Source: an uncultured Buttiauxella sp.
GTDB lineage: Bacteria > Pseudomonadota > Gammaproteobacteria > Enterobacterales > Enterobacteriaceae
Direction: 5' to 3'
NCBI GenBank assembly: GCA_946480445.1
Contig: CAMLJN010000019.1
Coordinates: forward strand, 1-64,000
Length of the DNA: 64,000 bases
In this document: positions 45,070 to 57,066 of the stretch, piece after piece
Position numbering within the stretch: the stretch's first letter is position 1
Layout of the letters: every line of letters begins with the position of its first letter
The notes under the pieces: generated by a model
The model's input: only the letters and a program-made list of their open reading frames with translations
Told to the model about the DNA's origin: nothing
Databases searched by the model: none
Translations under genes and position numbers: made by a program

Positions 45070-45252
45070 TCTCTTTACGGGCAGGCTAAGGATATCAGGC
45101 ACCGCTGAAATTCTTGCCGCCCGGTAAGATTTGTCAGGCCGTCAACATCACTTGAAACAACATTCCGTAAGCCTTATTGTGCCGGGCTGGCTATAACTAA
45201 CGCGGTACACAATGTCGTATAACAACAAGAAGTTGAGTTCAGGAGTGTTGTA

Positions 45253-46461
45253 ATGTTTAAGTCGTTTTTTCCGCACCCGAAGGCATTTTTCCTGTCGGCC
45301 CTCATCTGGTCTGCTTTGGCCATTATCTTTTGGCTGGCAGGCGGGGGCCACTGGCTTGAAAACCTCGCGGGTGCAAGCCAGCAGATCCCCATTAACGCCA
45401 CCCGTTTCTGGACGCTGAAAGCGTTCGTCTTTTATGCCTACTATGCCGTTTGCGTCGGCATGTTTGCGCTATTCTGGTTTATCTACAGTCCGCACCGCTG
45501 GCAAAACTGGTCGATTCTCGGCTCGGCGCTGATTATTTTTGTCACCTGGTTTTTAGTCGAAGTCGGCGTGGCGGTGAATGCCTGGTATGCGCCGTTCTAC
45601 GATCTCATCCAGACCGCGCTTAGTTCCCCGCATAAAGTCAGTATCAATCAGTTTTACCGCGAAATGGGCGTGTTCCTCGGTATCGCGCTTATCGCCGTCA
45701 CTGTTTCCGTGCTCAATAGCTTCTTCATCAGCCACTACGTTTTCCGTTGGCGTACCGCGATGAACGAATACTATATGGAAAACTGGCAGATGCTGCGCAC
45801 CATCGAAGGGGCAGCCCAGCGTGTACAGGAAGACACCATGCGCTTTGCCGCCACCCTGGAAGATATGGGCGTAAGCTTGTTGAAATCGGTGATGACGCTT
45901 TTTGCTTTTCTGCCGGTGCTGGTGGTGCTTAACTCGCATGTTAAAGATTTGCCGATAATCGGCCATATTCCTTATGGGCTGGTTGTTGCCGCCATTGTCT
46001 GGTCCCTGATGGGCACCGGTTTGCTGGCGGCCGTAGGGATTAAACTGCCCGGTTTGCAGTTTAATAACCAGAAGGTCGAGGCCGCGTATAGTAAAGAGCT
46101 GGTGTACGGCGAAGACGATCCGTCGCGCGCTGCGCCGCCAAGTGTGAAAGAGTTATTTGCCGCCGTGCGTCATAATTACTTCCGTCTTTATTTCCACTAC
46201 ACCTACTTCAACATCGCCCGTATTTTGTATTTGCAGGTAGATAATGTGTTTGGCCTGTTCCTGCTGTTCCCGTCCATTGTGGCAGGGACAATTACGCTGG
46301 GGCTGATGACGCAAATTACTAACGTATTCGGCCAGGTGCGCGGGGCGTTCCAGTACCTGATTAGCTCCTGGACCACGCTGGTCGAGCTGATGTCCATTTA
46401 CAAACGTCTGCGCAGCTTCGAGCATACCTTACAGGACATTCCAGTCCCGGTTGCCGCTTAG
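45253..46461 (+). CDS. sbmA: Peptide antibiotic transporter SbmA
   Basis: This 402-residue inner-membrane protein has about seven to eight helices. It agrees with E. coli SbmA throughout ([59 protein letters not shown]). It takes up microcins B17 and J25, bleomycin and proline-rich peptides using the proton gradient. The usual partner yaiW is absent; the gene stands alone. Confidence 0.97.
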   Translation: MFKSFFPHPKAFFLSALIWSALAIIFWLAGGGHWLENLAGASQQIPINATRFWTLKAFVFYAYYAVCVGMFALFWFIYSPHRWQNWSILGSALIIFVTWFLVEVGVAVNAWYAPFYDLIQTALSSPHKVSINQFYREMGVFLGIALIAVTVSVLNSFFISHYVFRWRTAMNEYYMENWQMLRTIEGAAQRVQEDTMRFAATLEDMGVSLLKSVMTLFAFLPVLVVLNSHVKDLPIIGHIPYGLVVAAIVWSLMGTGLLAAVGIKLPGLQFNNQKVEAAYSKELVYGEDDPSRAAPPSVKELFAAVRHNYFRLYFHYTYFNIARILYLQVDNVFGLFLLFPSIVAGTITLGLMTQITNVFGQVRGAFQYLISSWTTLVELMSIYKRLRSFEHTLQDIPVPVAA

Positions 46462-46486
46462 TCGGTCTGACCCCCGTCTCTTCTTC

Positions 46487-46514
46487 ACCTTCTCCCTCTG
46501 CTGAGGGAGAAGGT
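46487..46514. terminator. Perfect 12-bp hairpin downstream of sbmA
   Basis: The arms accttctccctc (46487-46498) and gagggagaaggt (46503-46514) flank a 4-base loop. It is the dispersed-hairpin type often found after enterobacterial genes and may serve as a terminator, though no T run follows. The remaining sequence to 46862 has no gene and carries the ygcW promoter. Confidence 0.55.
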
Positions 46515-46862
46515 TGGTGGAGTGCGACCGTTAAGGTCGATAACTCAACGCATGTTTTAAATAAAAACCAGTAATGCGGCCGAATTCGGGTTGGTCAATT
46601 GAATCCCTTAATCATAATCAATTCCCCGAAGTTAATATTTTCCTCGCCGCTAATTAAGTGCGCTGGCATTTCCGCGACGGCTAACAAAGCCGATGACACA
46701 TGAGAAGTCTCAAAAATGAGGGCCGGTGAGAAGTATCACTATATCTTTTTTGTCGGCTATGTTATTTCTTTGCCCTGTTACGGAAGACGATGAGAAAAGT
46801 ATCCCCCGCCCAGGGATATTCAGCTTTTCTCATTTTGGGATATAAATACACTGGATCTTATT

Positions 46863-47648
46863 ATGTCATTGAACGCTCTGAATGAATTTTCACTGGATTT
46901 CTTCTCGCTAAAAGGGAAAACGGCTATTGTCACCGGCGGCAACAGCGGGTTAGGGCTGGCCTTCTCCCTCGCCCTGGCTAAAGCTGGAGCAAACTTGTTT
47001 ATCCCGGGCTTAATTGAAGAGGATGAAGAAACCCGTCGACTTATTGAACAGCAGGGCGTTAGCGTTGAATTTATGGCCGTGGATATAACGGAGAAAGGCG
47101 CGCCTGCAAGGGTGGTTGCCGCCTGTCAGGAACGGTTTGGTGGCGTGGATATCCTCGTGAATAATGCCGGAATCTGTAAACTCAACAAGGTGATGAGTTT
47201 TGGACGGGAAGACTGGGATCCCATGATCAGCGTTAACCTGACCGCCGCCTTTGAGCTAAGTTTTGAAGCGGCAAAACTGATGATCCCGCAAAAAAGCGGT
47301 AAGATTATTAATATTTGCTCGCTGTTCTCTTATTTAGGGGGGCAGTGGTCACCCGCCTATTCCACCACTAAGCATGCGCTGGCGGGGTTTACCAAAGCTT
47401 ATTGTGATGAATTAGGTCAATATAATATTCAGGTTAATGGCATAGCTCCGGGTTATTTCCCGACAAAAATAACAGACGAAGTCCGTAAAAACCCAAAGCT
47501 GAACCGGCGAGTCATCAATCATATTCCGGCAAACCGCTGGGGAGAAATGCAGGATCTTATGGGGGCCATGGTATTTTTAGCCAGCCGCGCCTCTGATTAT
47601 GTTAACGGCCACCTGTTGGTGGTCGATGGCGGCTATTTAGTGCGCTAA
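46863..47648 (+). CDS. ygcW: YgcW-like short-chain dehydrogenase
   Basis: This 261-residue SDR has TGGNSGLG (residues 25-32), NNAGICKLNK, catalytic Y in WSPAYSTTKHALAGF and NGIAPGYFPTKIT. It closely follows E. coli YgcW, including FSLDFFSLKGKTAIVTGG at the start and YVNGHLLVVDGGYLVR at the end. The substrate is unknown, possibly a sugar acid. As in E. coli it lies in the queD-cysJ neighbourhood. Confidence 0.92.
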   Translation: MSLNALNEFSLDFFSLKGKTAIVTGGNSGLGLAFSLALAKAGANLFIPGLIEEDEETRRLIEQQGVSVEFMAVDITEKGAPARVVAACQERFGGVDILVNNAGICKLNKVMSFGREDWDPMISVNLTAAFELSFEAAKLMIPQKSGKIINICSLFSYLGGQWSPAYSTTKHALAGFTKAYCDELGQYNIQVNGIAPGYFPTKITDEVRKNPKLNRRVINHIPANRWGEMQDLMGAMVFLASRASDYVNGHLLVVDGGYLVR

Positions 47649-47716
47649 GCCTGGGCTGGTTTGTTTAAGCCAGCCTTTTATTCAAGGCTGGCGAGGAGGC
47701 CCACGTAAAAAGGGGG

Positions 47717-48022
47717 CTATTCCCCTTTGTAGACGCAGCCCGCGGTACAGGTTTCTTTGACCATTACCGCGCTAAGCAGGGGTACAAGGCCGGGAATATC
47801 GTTCAGGTAGTAATGATCCAGCCTGTCGTAGGTGGGTTTGAACGCCGCTTTCAGCTCAGAGAAATCAATAATCCAGCCGGTATGCGGATCGACCTCGCCA
47901 GTAATTTCCAGGCGCACCATAAAGGAGTGGCCGTGCAGGCGACCGCATTTGTGGCCTTCCGGAACGTGCGGCAGGCGGTGGGCGGCTTCGAAGGTAAAAT
48001 CTTTAAACAGGGTGGTTGGCAT
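47717..48022 (-). CDS. queD: 6-carboxy-tetrahydropterin synthase QueD with a 19-residue internal deletion
   Basis: The frame gives 101 residues against about 120 for E. coli QueD. The zinc and active-site part is intact ([35 protein letters not shown]), as is the end ([16 protein letters not shown]). Between IPGL and VPLLSAV the stretch ENPTSEVLAKWIWDQVKPV of the E. coli protein is missing, an in-frame loss of 57 bases. QueD makes the queuosine precursor 6-carboxy-5,6,7,8-tetrahydropterin. Loss of a helix may disable folding or oligomerisation. The start ATG at 48022 gives the family start [15 protein letters not shown]; a longer frame opens at 48088. Confidence 0.88.
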   Translation of the reverse strand: MPTTLFKDFTFEAAHRLPHVPEGHKCGRLHGHSFMVRLEITGEVDPHTGWIIDFSELKAAFKPTYDRLDHYYLNDIPGLVPLLSAVMVKETCTAGCVYKGE

Positions 48023-48351
48023 TATTGCAGTCTCGGTTAGTGCAGGTAAGTCGTGCGAAAAACCGCCGCATAGTACCGGAAATGACATTTTTACGCATTA
48101 ACTAAAACCCACATCTGCATTTTAGGGCCTTTGGTTTCACACGATTTTACTATAAATACATATTTATCAAATGATTAGTTAATCGCTTTTGCCGTTATGG
48201 ATTACCCAAAAAAGTGGTTAGTCATTTTGGTTATTTGTTATTTCCATCCCTTCTTTAATTGTTATTATCCGGCTGGTTAACCTTACACCTATAAATGCTT
48301 TTTACCGTCGATCGTTGAAAACGGACCTTTGCTACTGGAACCCAATCAAGC
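48023..48351. promoter_or_regulatory. queD-cysJ divergent promoter region
   Basis: About 330 AT-rich bases lie upstream of cysJIH. A tataaa at 48290-48295 has no good -35 element, as expected for a CysB-activated promoter. The CysB site itself cannot be pinned by eye. Confidence 0.45.
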
Positions 48352-50157
48352 ATGACAACTCAGGCCCCACCGACAGCTTTACTGCCGCTTACCCCGGAAC
48401 AGCTGGCACGCCTCCAGGCGGCGACAACCGATTTTTCGCAGACCCAACTGGCCTGGTTATCCGGCTATTTTTGGGGAATGATTAACCAGCAGCCAGGCGC
48501 TGCGGCTGTGGTGCAGCCCGCAACGTCTGAAGCGCCAGTGATTACACTGATTTCCGCCTCGCAGACCGGCAACGCGCGCCGCGTCAGCGAACAGCTGCGC
48601 GATGACCTGCTGGCAGCAAAGCTTAATGTCAATCTGGTGAATGCGGGCGACTATAAATTCAAACAGATAGCCCAGGAAAAGCTGCTGATCGTGGTGACGT
48701 CCACACAGGGCGAAGGTGAGCCGCCTGAAGAAGCCGTGGCGCTGCACAAGTTCCTGTTCTCGAAGAAAGCGCCGAAGCTTAACGGTACCGCTTTTGCCGT
48801 GTTCAGCCTGGGCGATACCTCCTATGAGTTTTTCTGCCAGTCCGGTAAAGACTTCGATGCGAAGCTTGCTGAACTGGGTGGCGAACGCCTGCTGGACCGC
48901 GTGGATTCTGACGTTGAATTCCAGGCCGCCGCCCAGGAGTGGCGCGGCAGGATTGTTGAGTTGTTGAAGTCACGCGTACCCGCAGAAACGCCTGCTCAGG
49001 CCGCCGTTACCGCAGCCGGTGCGGTAGACCAGGTGTCAACCAGCCCGTACAGCAAAGAAGAGCCGCTTACCGCCACGCTTGCGGTGAACCAGAAGATCAC
49101 TGGACGTGACTCGGAAAAAGATGTTCGTCATTTTGAAATCGACCTGGGCGATTCCGGTCTGCGCTACCAGCCGGGCGATGCACTTGGCGTCTGGTATCAG
49201 AATGATCCTGCGCTGGTGAAAGAGCTGGTCGAGCTGCTGTGGCTGAAAGGTGACGAAAGCGTCACGGTTGACGGCAAAACGCTGCCGCTCAGCGAGGCGC
49301 TGGCGTGGCATTTCGAGCTGACGGTTAATACCGCCAGCATCGTCGAGAAGTATGCGCAGCTGACCCGTAACGAGACGCTGCTGGATCGGATTGGCGATAA
49401 AACCCGTTTACAGCACTTTGCCCAGAACACACCGATTGTCGACATGGTGCGCTATGCGCCAGCTGAACTAACGGCTGAGCAGCTTATCGAGCTGTTGCGC
49501 CCGCTGACACCGCGTCTTTATTCCATCGCCTCGTCGCAGGCGGAAGCCGAAAACGAAGTGCATATCACGGTGGGCGTGGTGCGCTATGAGATCGAAGGCC
49601 GTGCCCGAACCGGAGGCGCTTCGGGCTTCCTTGCTGACCGGCTCGAGGAAGACGGGGAAGTACGCGTGTTCATCGAGCACAACGATAACTTCCGTCTGCC
49701 CGCTAACCCGGAAACGCCGGTGATTATGATTGGCCCGGGTACCGGCATCGCGCCTTTCCGTGCCTTTATGCAGCAGCGCGAAAACGACGGCGCGACCGGT
49801 AAAAACTGGCTGTTCTTCGGCAACCCGCATTTCACCGATGACTTCCTGTATCAGGTGGAATGGCAGCGCTATGTGAAAGACGGGCTGCTGACCAATATCG
49901 ACCTCGCCTGGTCACGCGATCAGGAACATAAAATATACGTACAAGATAAGCTGCGCGAGAAAGGCGCGGAGCTGTGGCGCTGGATTGAAGAAGGCGCTCA
50001 CATTTATGTCTGCGGCGATGCTAATCGCATGGCGAAAGACGTTGAGCAGGCGTTGCAGGAAGTGGTAGCTGAGTTTGGCGCAATGGACGCTGAAACGGCT
50101 GATGAATTTTTAAGTGAGCTGCGCGTTGAGCGCCGTTATCAGCGGGATGTCTACTAA
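48352..50157 (+). CDS. cysJ: Sulfite reductase flavoprotein subunit CysJ
   Basis: This is a 601-residue protein. The N-terminal flavodoxin domain ([36 protein letters not shown]) is followed by an FAD domain ([17 protein letters not shown]) and an NADPH domain ([36 protein letters not shown]). It passes electrons from NADPH to CysI. It is the first gene of cysJIH and overlaps cysI by one base. Confidence 0.98.
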   Translation: MTTQAPPTALLPLTPEQLARLQAATTDFSQTQLAWLSGYFWGMINQQPGAAAVVQPATSEAPVITLISASQTGNARRVSEQLRDDLLAAKLNVNLVNAGDYKFKQIAQEKLLIVVTSTQGEGEPPEEAVALHKFLFSKKAPKLNGTAFAVFSLGDTSYEFFCQSGKDFDAKLAELGGERLLDRVDSDVEFQAAAQEWRGRIVELLKSRVPAETPAQAAVTAAGAVDQVSTSPYSKEEPLTATLAVNQKITGRDSEKDVRHFEIDLGDSGLRYQPGDALGVWYQNDPALVKELVELLWLKGDESVTVDGKTLPLSEALAWHFELTVNTASIVEKYAQLTRNETLLDRIGDKTRLQHFAQNTPIVDMVRYAPAELTAEQLIELLRPLTPRLYSIASSQAEAENEVHITVGVVRYEIEGRARTGGASGFLADRLEEDGEVRVFIEHNDNFRLPANPETPVIMIGPGTGIAPFRAFMQQRENDGATGKNWLFFGNPHFTDDFLYQVEWQRYVKDGLLTNIDLAWSRDQEHKIYVQDKLREKGAELWRWIEEGAHIYVCGDANRMAKDVEQALQEVVAEFGAMDAETADEFLSELRVERRYQRDVY

Positions 50158-51869
50158 TGAGCGAAAAACACCCTGGACCGTTAGTGGTTGAAGGAAAACT
50201 GGCTGATGCCGAGCGTCTGAAGCTGGAAAGCAACTACCTGCGCGGCAGCATCAAAGAAGATTTACAGGATGGCCTGACCGGCGGCTTTAAAGGCGACAAC
50301 TTTCTGCTGATCCGTTTCCACGGCATGTATCAGCAGGATGACCGCGATATTCGTGCCGAACGCGCCGAACAAAAGCTGGAGCCGCGTCATGCGATGATGC
50401 TGCGCTGCCGTCTGCCAGGGGGGATTATCTCCACTCAGCAATGGCGCGCTATTGATAAATTTGCCGCAGATAAAACGCTCTACGGCAGCATCCGCCTGAC
50501 GAACCGTCAGACCTTCCAGTTTCACGGCATTCTGAAAAAGAATGTTAAACCAGCCCATGAAATGCTGCATGAGGTTGGGCTGGACGCGCTGGCCACCGCA
50601 AACGACGTAAACCGTAACGTGCTGTGCACCTCAAACCCGGTCGAGTCGCAGCTGCATCAGGAAGCGTACGAGTGGGCGAAAAAGCTCTCCGAGCACCTGC
50701 TGCCGCGTACCCGCGCCTACGCGGAGATCTGGTGGGATCAGGAGAAAGTCGCGACAACGGACGAAGAACCGATCCTCGGGGCAACTTATCTGCCGCGTAA
50801 GTTCAAGACGACGGTGGTCGTGCCGCCGCAGAACGACGTCGATCTGCACGCTAACGACATGAACTTTATTGCCATAGCCAAAGACGGCAAACTGGTAGGC
50901 TTCAACCTGCTGGTGGGGGGAGGCCTGTCCATCGAACACGGTAACAAAGCGACCTATGCCCGCACCGCGAGTGAGTTCGGCTATATCCCGCTTGAGCATA
51001 CGCTTGCGGTCGCGGAAGCCGTGGTCACCACACAGCGCGACTGGGGTAACCGTACCGACCGTAAAAATGCCAAAACGAAATACACGCTTGAGCGCGTAGG
51101 CGTTGATGTCTTTAAAGCGGAAGTCGAACGCCGGGCGGGGATCAAGTTTGAACCGATCCGTCCGTATGCGTTCACCGGTCGCGGAGATCGTATTGGCTGG
51201 GTGAAAGGCATTGATGATAAGTGGCACCTGACGCTGTTTATCGAAAACGGCCGTATTCTGGATTACCCGGATCGCCCGCTGAAAACCGGCCTGCTGGAGA
51301 TCGCGAAGATCCACAAAGGCGACTTTCGTCTGACGGCTAACCAGAACCTGATCTTGGCAGGCGTACCGGCGAGCGAGAAAGCAAAAATTGAGCAGCTTGC
51401 TAAAGATCACGGGCTGATGCACGCGGTAAAACCGCAGCGTGAAAACTCTATGGCCTGCGTAGCCTTCCCGACCTGCCCGCTGGCGATGGCCGAAGCAGAA
51501 CGCTTCCTGCCGCAGTTCGTTACGAAGGTGGAAGCCGTGCTGGAGAAACACAATGTGCCCGATGAGCATATTGTGATGCGTGTAACGGGCTGCCCGAACG
51601 GCTGCGGTCGCGCGATGCTGGCGGAAATCGGTCTGGTGGGCAAAGCGCCGGGGCGCTATAACCTGCACATTGGCGGCAACCGTATCGGCACGCGTATTCC
51701 ACGTATGTACCGTGAAAATATCACCGAGCCGGAAATCCTGGCCTCGATTGATGAGCTGGTCGGGCGCTGGGCGAAAGAGCGTGAGGCCGATGAAGGCTTT
51801 GGCGATTTCACCCTTCGCGCCGGGATTATCCGCCCGGTGCTGGACCCGGCCCGGGATTTGTGGGACTAA
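50157..51869 (+). CDS. cysI: Sulfite reductase hemoprotein CysI
   Basis: This 570-residue protein binds siroheme and a 4Fe-4S cluster through [18 protein letters not shown] and [13 protein letters not shown]. It reduces sulfite to sulfide with electrons from CysJ. The length and sequence are standard. It is the second gene of the operon; cysH starts about 110 bases later. Confidence 0.98.
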   Translation: MSEKHPGPLVVEGKLADAERLKLESNYLRGSIKEDLQDGLTGGFKGDNFLLIRFHGMYQQDDRDIRAERAEQKLEPRHAMMLRCRLPGGIISTQQWRAIDKFAADKTLYGSIRLTNRQTFQFHGILKKNVKPAHEMLHEVGLDALATANDVNRNVLCTSNPVESQLHQEAYEWAKKLSEHLLPRTRAYAEIWWDQEKVATTDEEPILGATYLPRKFKTTVVVPPQNDVDLHANDMNFIAIAKDGKLVGFNLLVGGGLSIEHGNKATYARTASEFGYIPLEHTLAVAEAVVTTQRDWGNRTDRKNAKTKYTLERVGVDVFKAEVERRAGIKFEPIRPYAFTGRGDRIGWVKGIDDKWHLTLFIENGRILDYPDRPLKTGLLEIAKIHKGDFRLTANQNLILAGVPASEKAKIEQLAKDHGLMHAVKPQRENSMACVAFPTCPLAMAEAERFLPQFVTKVEAVLEKHNVPDEHIVMRVTGCPNGCGRAMLAEIGLVGKAPGRYNLHIGGNRIGTRIPRMYRENITEPEILASIDELVGRWAKEREADEGFGDFTLRAGIIRPVLDPARDLWD

Positions 51870-51977
51870 AGATTTCCTGGCGGGAAAGGCATCCGCTTAC
51901 CCGCCCTAAAAATCGCAGAGCAGGCTGGATTGCGCTACTGCCAGCCACCGCGATCTAAACAAATAAGCGAGGCACGT

Positions 51978-52709
51978 ATGTCCGTACTCGATTTAAAAGC
52001 CCTGAATGAGTTACCGAAAGTTGAACGCGTGATGGCGCTGGCTGAGGTCAACGGGCAGCTTGAAAAGCTAAGCGCCACGGCGCGCGTGAGCTGGGCGCTG
52101 GAAAACCTGCCCGGCGAGTTTGTGCTCTCCTCAAGCTTTGGTATCCAGGCGGCGGTATGTCTGCACCTGGTTACGCAGCAGCGCCCGGATATTCCGGTGA
52201 TCCTCACCGACACGGGCTATCTGTTTCCTGAAACCTATCAGTTTATCGACGAACTCACGGATAAGCTAAAGCTGAACCTGAAGGTGTTCCGTGCGAACGA
52301 GAGCGCGGCCTGGCAGGAAGCCCGCTACGGTAAGCTGTGGGAGCAGGGCGTTGAAGGCATTGAGCGGTACAACGAGATCAATAAAGTTGAGCCAATGAAC
52401 CGCGCGTTGCAGGAGCTGGGAGGGCAGACCTGGTTTGCTGGCCTGCGCCGCGAGCAGTCCGGCAGCCGGGCCAATCTCCCGGTGCTGGCGATCCAGCGCG
52501 GCGTGTTCAAAATCCTGCCGATCATCGACTGGGATAACCGTACGGTTTACCAGTATCTCACCGGGCACGGCCTGAAATACCATCCGCTGTGGGATCAGGG
52601 CTATTTGTCCGTGGGCGATACCCATACCACGCGCAAATGGGAACCGGGCATGGCGGAAGAAGAAACGCGCTTCTTTGGCCTAAAACGCGAATGCGGCCTG
52701 CACGAGTAA
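51978..52709 (+). CDS. cysH: PAPS reductase CysH
   Basis: This 243-residue protein has the PP-loop-like [27 protein letters not shown] and the C-terminal catalytic cysteine in KRECGLHE. It reduces PAPS to sulfite with thioredoxin. The ATG at 51978 gives the normal [12 protein letters not shown] start. It is the third gene of cysJIH. Confidence 0.98.
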   Translation: MSVLDLKALNELPKVERVMALAEVNGQLEKLSATARVSWALENLPGEFVLSSSFGIQAAVCLHLVTQQRPDIPVILTDTGYLFPETYQFIDELTDKLKLNLKVFRANESAAWQEARYGKLWEQGVEGIERYNEINKVEPMNRALQELGGQTWFAGLRREQSGSRANLPVLAIQRGVFKILPIIDWDNRTVYQYLTGHGLKYHPLWDQGYLSVGDTHTTRKWEPGMAEEETRFFGLKRECGLHE

Positions 52710-52745
52710 AAATTGAATGCTCCCCGTCTCTCGCGGGGAGCAGCG

Positions 52746-53786
52746 TCATTTCCCGGCCCGGGCCAGCTCTTTCATCAGAGGCAGCATGACGCGCACGACG
52801 TCATGGCTGCGTTTATCTATGCGCCCTGGCAGGGCTTTATCCAGATGCTGCTGATTATCGAGCAGGGCGTGATGCCAGCTTGAGCCGTTCGGGAACGCTT
52901 TGCTTTTTGCCCGCTGCTGATAGCCGTCTTTATTACCCAGCGACCAGTTTGTCGCTTCGACCGACAGCACCGGAATGCCTGCCTTATCAAAAGGTTTGCT
53001 ATCGTTGCAGCAGCCGGTGCCTTTCGGGTAGCGAGCATTCAGTCCCGGGTTCATCGCGGCCTGAATACCGAACTGATGCGCCAGTTTCAGCGCCCGGTCG
53101 CGGGTCAGTTTGCGCACGGCGGCGGGCGTGCTTGTTCCACTGTTGAAATAGAGTTTGTCGCCCGTCACCAGGTTATCGAGATTGATCACCAGCAGGGTGT
53201 TTTTCTTTTCGCTTTCGCTCATGCGATTGAGGATGTCTTCCGCTCCCAATGAACCGAGTTCTTCTCCGCTGGTGGCAATAAAGCGAATGCCGTAGCGGGT
53301 TGGCACAGACTGCATGCGCTGCGCCAGCTCCAGCATCACGCCCAGGCCGGAAGCATTATCGTCCACGCCCTGTAATGTCAGCCCGCCGAGATTGTTGTCC
53401 ACGTCGTTGTCGGATAACGGGGTGTAGGTATCCAGATGCGCCATGATAATAATCTGCTGCGGGACTTTCCCTTCACGCGCGGCAATCACCTGGCTTGCGC
53501 TGACGTTATGCCAGCTCTGGTGCCCGTCTTTGGTGGTATAAAGGTAGCGGGTGTTAAAGCGGCGGATGTCGCTCTGGTAGCCATATTGCGCAAACTGCTG
53601 CTGGAGGTAGTCGGCGGCCAGCATCTCGGCGGGGCTGCCTGCCATACGTCCCGGAAAGACGGTGGCAATGTGACGCGTCTGCTCTGAAGCTGTTTGACCC
53701 AGATGCGCAGGCGCGGCTGCGGCAGAAAACGTGAAGCCTACGCCAAACGTCAGGCAAATAGCCATGCGGCGCAATGCGGAAAACAT
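52746..53786 (-). CDS. iap: Alkaline phosphatase isozyme conversion aminopeptidase Iap
   Basis: This 346-residue exported M28-family zinc aminopeptidase has a signal peptide (residues 1-25, ending SAAAA), IIMAHLDTYTP, GVDDNASGLGVMLELAQRM and TSGEELGSLGAEDI as metal-site motifs. It removes the N-terminal arginine of alkaline phosphatase. In E. coli the type I-E CRISPR locus lies beside iap; none is present here. Confidence 0.96.
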   Translation of the reverse strand: MFSALRRMAICLTFGVGFTFSAAAAPAHLGQTASEQTRHIATVFPGRMAGSPAEMLAADYLQQQFAQYGYQSDIRRFNTRYLYTTKDGHQSWHNVSASQVIAAREGKVPQQIIIMAHLDTYTPLSDNDVDNNLGGLTLQGVDDNASGLGVMLELAQRMQSVPTRYGIRFIATSGEELGSLGAEDILNRMSESEKKNTLLVINLDNLVTGDKLYFNSGTSTPAAVRKLTRDRALKLAHQFGIQAAMNPGLNARYPKGTGCCNDSKPFDKAGIPVLSVEATNWSLGNKDGYQQRAKSKAFPNGSSWHHALLDNQQHLDKALPGRIDKRSHDVVRVMLPLMKELARAGK

Positions 53787-54057
53787 AGTGTGTCCCTTTT
53801 ATTATCGGTAATTTTTGCCTGCGTAGTATGAAACTGTGACGGACGTTAGACAATTCCAAATCCTCCTAAAGCCCCGATAAATAGCCCGTTAAGCACATTT
53901 TGTGATTTGTAATGCCGGGCCGTTATTCCTTTGTGGAACTAGTCATTCCAATTCGTAATTTCATAACAAATATCGCCGCGTCTTATAGTCCTGTGTACTT
54001 TCATTTCAACGGCCGGGCCATGATCCGCCGTGATAATCGCAGCTTTAAGGGAAGGTT

Positions 54058-54966
54058 ATGGACCAGAAACGACTCACTCACCTGCGGCAGCTGGAGGCGG
54101 AAAGCATCCATATTATCCGCGAGGTCGCCGCCGAATTCGCCAATCCGGTGATGATGTATTCGATCGGCAAAGACTCCTCGGTGATGTTGCATTTGGCCCG
54201 TAAGGCTTTTTACCCGGGCACGCTGCCTTTTCCGCTGCTCCATGTGGATACCGGCTGGAAATTCCGCGAAATGTACGAATTCCGCGATCGTACCGCGAAG
54301 AACTACGGCTTCGAGCTGCTGGTGCACAAAAACCCTGAAGGCGTGGCGATGGGTATCAATCCCTTTGTCCACGGCAGCGCCAAACATACCGATATTATGA
54401 AAACCGAAGGCCTGAAGCAGGCGCTGAGCAAATACGGTTTTGATGCGGCCTTTGGCGGCGCACGTCGTGATGAAGAAAAGTCGCGTGCTAAAGAACGTAT
54501 TTACTCGTTCCGCGACCGTTTTCATCGCTGGGACCCCAAAAACCAGCGCCCTGAGCTGTGGCATAACTACAACGGGCAGATTAATAAAGGCGAAAGTATC
54601 CGCGTCTTCCCGCTTTCTAACTGGACCGAGCTGGATATCTGGCAGTACATCTATCTGGAAAATATTGAGATCGTTCCACTCTACCTGGCCGCCCCTCGCC
54701 CGGTCCTGGAGCGCGACGGCATGCTTTTAATGGTGGATGACGATCGTATTGATCTCAAGCCGGGTGAAGTTATCGAACAGAAAATGGTGCGTTTCCGTAC
54801 CCTGGGCTGCTGGCCGCTGACCGGTGCCGTTGAATCCGCAGCGCAGACGCTGCCGGAAATCATCGAAGAAATGCTGGTGTCCACCACCAGCGAACGTCAA
54901 GGGCGAGCGATCGACCGCGATCAGGCCGGTTCGATGGAACTGAAAAAGCGTCAAGGGTACTTCTGA
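54058..54966 (+). CDS. cysD: Sulfate adenylyltransferase small subunit CysD
   Basis: This 302-residue protein has the PP-loop [20 protein letters not shown] and [20 protein letters not shown], typical of CysD. With CysN it forms ATP sulfurylase. The ATG at 54058 follows ggaagg. The 271 bases before it carry the cysDNC promoter. It is the first gene of cysDNC; cysN starts 13 bases after its end. Confidence 0.98.
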   Translation: MDQKRLTHLRQLEAESIHIIREVAAEFANPVMMYSIGKDSSVMLHLARKAFYPGTLPFPLLHVDTGWKFREMYEFRDRTAKNYGFELLVHKNPEGVAMGINPFVHGSAKHTDIMKTEGLKQALSKYGFDAAFGGARRDEEKSRAKERIYSFRDRFHRWDPKNQRPELWHNYNGQINKGESIRVFPLSNWTELDIWQYIYLENIEIVPLYLAAPRPVLERDGMLLMVDDDRIDLKPGEVIEQKMVRFRTLGCWPLTGAVESAAQTLPEIIEEMLVSTTSERQGRAIDRDQAGSMELKKRQGYF

Positions 54967-54979
54967 GGAGCCGCAGCAT

Positions 54980-56407
54980 ATGAACAACGCAATTGCACAA
55001 CAAATCGCGGAGCAGGGCGGTGTGGAAGCCTATCTGCACGCTCAGCAACACAAAAGCCTGCTGCGCTTTCTGACCTGTGGCAGCGTGGACGATGGCAAAA
55101 GTACGCTGATAGGCCGCCTGCTGCACGACACTCGTCAAATCTATGAAGATCAGCTTTCTTCTTTGCATACCGACAGCAAACGCCACGGCACTCAGGGCGA
55201 GAAGTTGGATCTTGCTTTGCTGGTCGATGGCCTGCAGGCCGAGCGCGAGCAGGGCATTACCATCGACGTCGCCTACCGTTATTTCTCCACCGAGAAGCGC
55301 AAATTTATTATTGCCGATACCCCGGGGCACGAACAGTACACCCGTAATATGGCAACGGGCGCCTCTACGTGCGATCTGGCGATCCTGCTTATCGACGCGC
55401 GTAAGAGCGTGCTGGATCAGACTCGTCGCCACAGCTTTATCTCCACGTTGCTTGGCATCAAGCATCTGGTGGTGGCGGTGAATAAAATGGATCTGGTTGA
55501 GTTTAGCGAAGAGAGATTTGAACAGATCAAACAGGATTACCTGGCGTTTGCCGCGCAGCTGCCGTCCGATCTCGATATTCGTTTTGTGCCGCTGTCCGCT
55601 CTTGAAGGCGATAATGTTGCCACCCAAAGCGCCAACATGGCCTGGTACACCGGGCCGACGCTGCTGGAACTGCTGGAAACGGTAGAAATTAAACGCCTCG
55701 TAGAACAGCAGCCGATGCGTTTCCCGGTGCAGTACGTCAACCGTCCGAATCTGGATTTCCGTGGCTATGCGGGCACCCTTGCTTCTGGCGTGGTGAAAGT
55801 GGGGCAGCGGGTCAAGGTTTTACCTTCAGGCGTGGAGTCTGCCATTGCCCGAATCGTAACCTTTGATGGCGATTTGCAACAAGCTGCTGCGGGCGAAGCC
55901 ATCACCTTAGTGCTGAAAGACGAAATTGATATCAGCCGTGGCGACCTTCTGGTGGATGCAGGCGATTCGCATCCGGCGGTGCAAAGCGCGAAGATCGACG
56001 TGGTATGGATGGCGGAGCAGCCGCTGGTGCCGGGGCAGAGCTACGACATCAAGGTGGCCGGTAAGAAAACCCGCGCCCGGGTGGATAACATTCACCATCA
56101 GGTAGAGATAAACAGCCTGACCCAGCGCGTGGTGGAAAGCCTGCCGCTGAACGGCATCGGCCTCATAGACTTAACGTTCGATGAGCCATTGGTGCTGGAT
56201 AAATACCAGCAAAATCCGGTTACCGGCGGGCTGATTTTTATCGACCGTCTGACTAATGTGACCGTGGGGGCCGGTATGGTCCGCGAGCCGCAGGAAGAGG
56301 TGTATCAGGAGCCTTCAGCCTACAGCGCGTTTGAGCTGGAACTGAACGCCCTGGTGCGTCGTCACTTCCCGCACTGGGGTGCGCGTGACCTGCTGGGGGG
56401 CAAATAA
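54980..56407 (+). CDS. cysN: Sulfate adenylyltransferase GTPase subunit CysN
   Basis: This 475-residue EF-Tu-like GTPase has a P-loop [32 protein letters not shown] and NKMDL. GTP hydrolysis drives APS synthesis by CysD. It overlaps cysC by one base. Confidence 0.98.
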   Translation: MNNAIAQQIAEQGGVEAYLHAQQHKSLLRFLTCGSVDDGKSTLIGRLLHDTRQIYEDQLSSLHTDSKRHGTQGEKLDLALLVDGLQAEREQGITIDVAYRYFSTEKRKFIIADTPGHEQYTRNMATGASTCDLAILLIDARKSVLDQTRRHSFISTLLGIKHLVVAVNKMDLVEFSEERFEQIKQDYLAFAAQLPSDLDIRFVPLSALEGDNVATQSANMAWYTGPTLLELLETVEIKRLVEQQPMRFPVQYVNRPNLDFRGYAGTLASGVVKVGQRVKVLPSGVESAIARIVTFDGDLQQAAAGEAITLVLKDEIDISRGDLLVDAGDSHPAVQSAKIDVVWMAEQPLVPGQSYDIKVAGKKTRARVDNIHHQVEINSLTQRVVESLPLNGIGLIDLTFDEPLVLDKYQQNPVTGGLIFIDRLTNVTVGAGMVREPQEEVYQEPSAYSAFELELNALVRRHFPHWGARDLLGGK

Positions 56408-57006
56408 TGGCTGAGCACGACGAAAACGTCGTCTGGCATCCTCATCCCGTTACGCAGCAGCAGCGTGAACAGCTTCATCGGCACCGGGGGGCGGTGCTGT
56501 GGTTCACGGGGCTGTCCGGCTCCGGTAAATCAACCGTGGCCGGGGCGCTGGAGGAAGCGCTGCACAAGCTGGGCGTGAGCACCTACCTGCTTGACGGCGA
56601 TAACGTGCGCCACGGGCTGTGCAGCGATCTGGGTTTCAGTGATGCCGACCGCAAAGAGAATATTCGCCGCGTAGGGGAAGTGGCCAGCCTGATGGTTGAT
56701 GCAGGCCTCGTGGTGCTGACGGCGTTTATCTCCCCGCATCGTGCAGAACGTCAGATGGCGCGCGATCTCGTGGGGGCCGGGCGGTTTATTGAGGTGTTTG
56801 TGGATACGCCGCAGGCGATCTGTGAGGCGCGCGATCCCAAGGGGCTGTATAAAAAAGCCCGCGCCGGAGAGCTAAAGAATTTCACCGGTATTGATTCAGC
56901 GTATGAATCTCCCCTGACACCCGAAATCCACCTTGATGGCGAACAATTGGTAACAAATTTGATTGCGCAATTATTAGACCTGCTGCGCCGCGACGATATT
57001 ATTTAA
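56407..57006 (+). CDS. cysC: Adenylylsulfate kinase CysC
   Basis: This 199-residue kinase has a P-loop [33 protein letters not shown] and [20 protein letters not shown]. It phosphorylates APS to PAPS. It is the last of the cysDNC genes. Confidence 0.98.
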   Translation: MAEHDENVVWHPHPVTQQQREQLHRHRGAVLWFTGLSGSGKSTVAGALEEALHKLGVSTYLLDGDNVRHGLCSDLGFSDADRKENIRRVGEVASLMVDAGLVVLTAFISPHRAERQMARDLVGAGRFIEVFVDTPQAICEARDPKGLYKKARAGELKNFTGIDSAYESPLTPEIHLDGEQLVTNLIAQLLDLLRRDDII

Positions 57007-57066
57007 ATCCTGGAGACAGGACCAGGCGCGCTACCGCGTCTGGTTAGTCAGCCCCCTGGATTTGTT

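Noticed and set aside
52710..54057. Possible CRISPR array beside iap
   Set aside because: This is the usual type I-E site in E. coli, but no repeated units occur on either side of iap and no cas genes are present.
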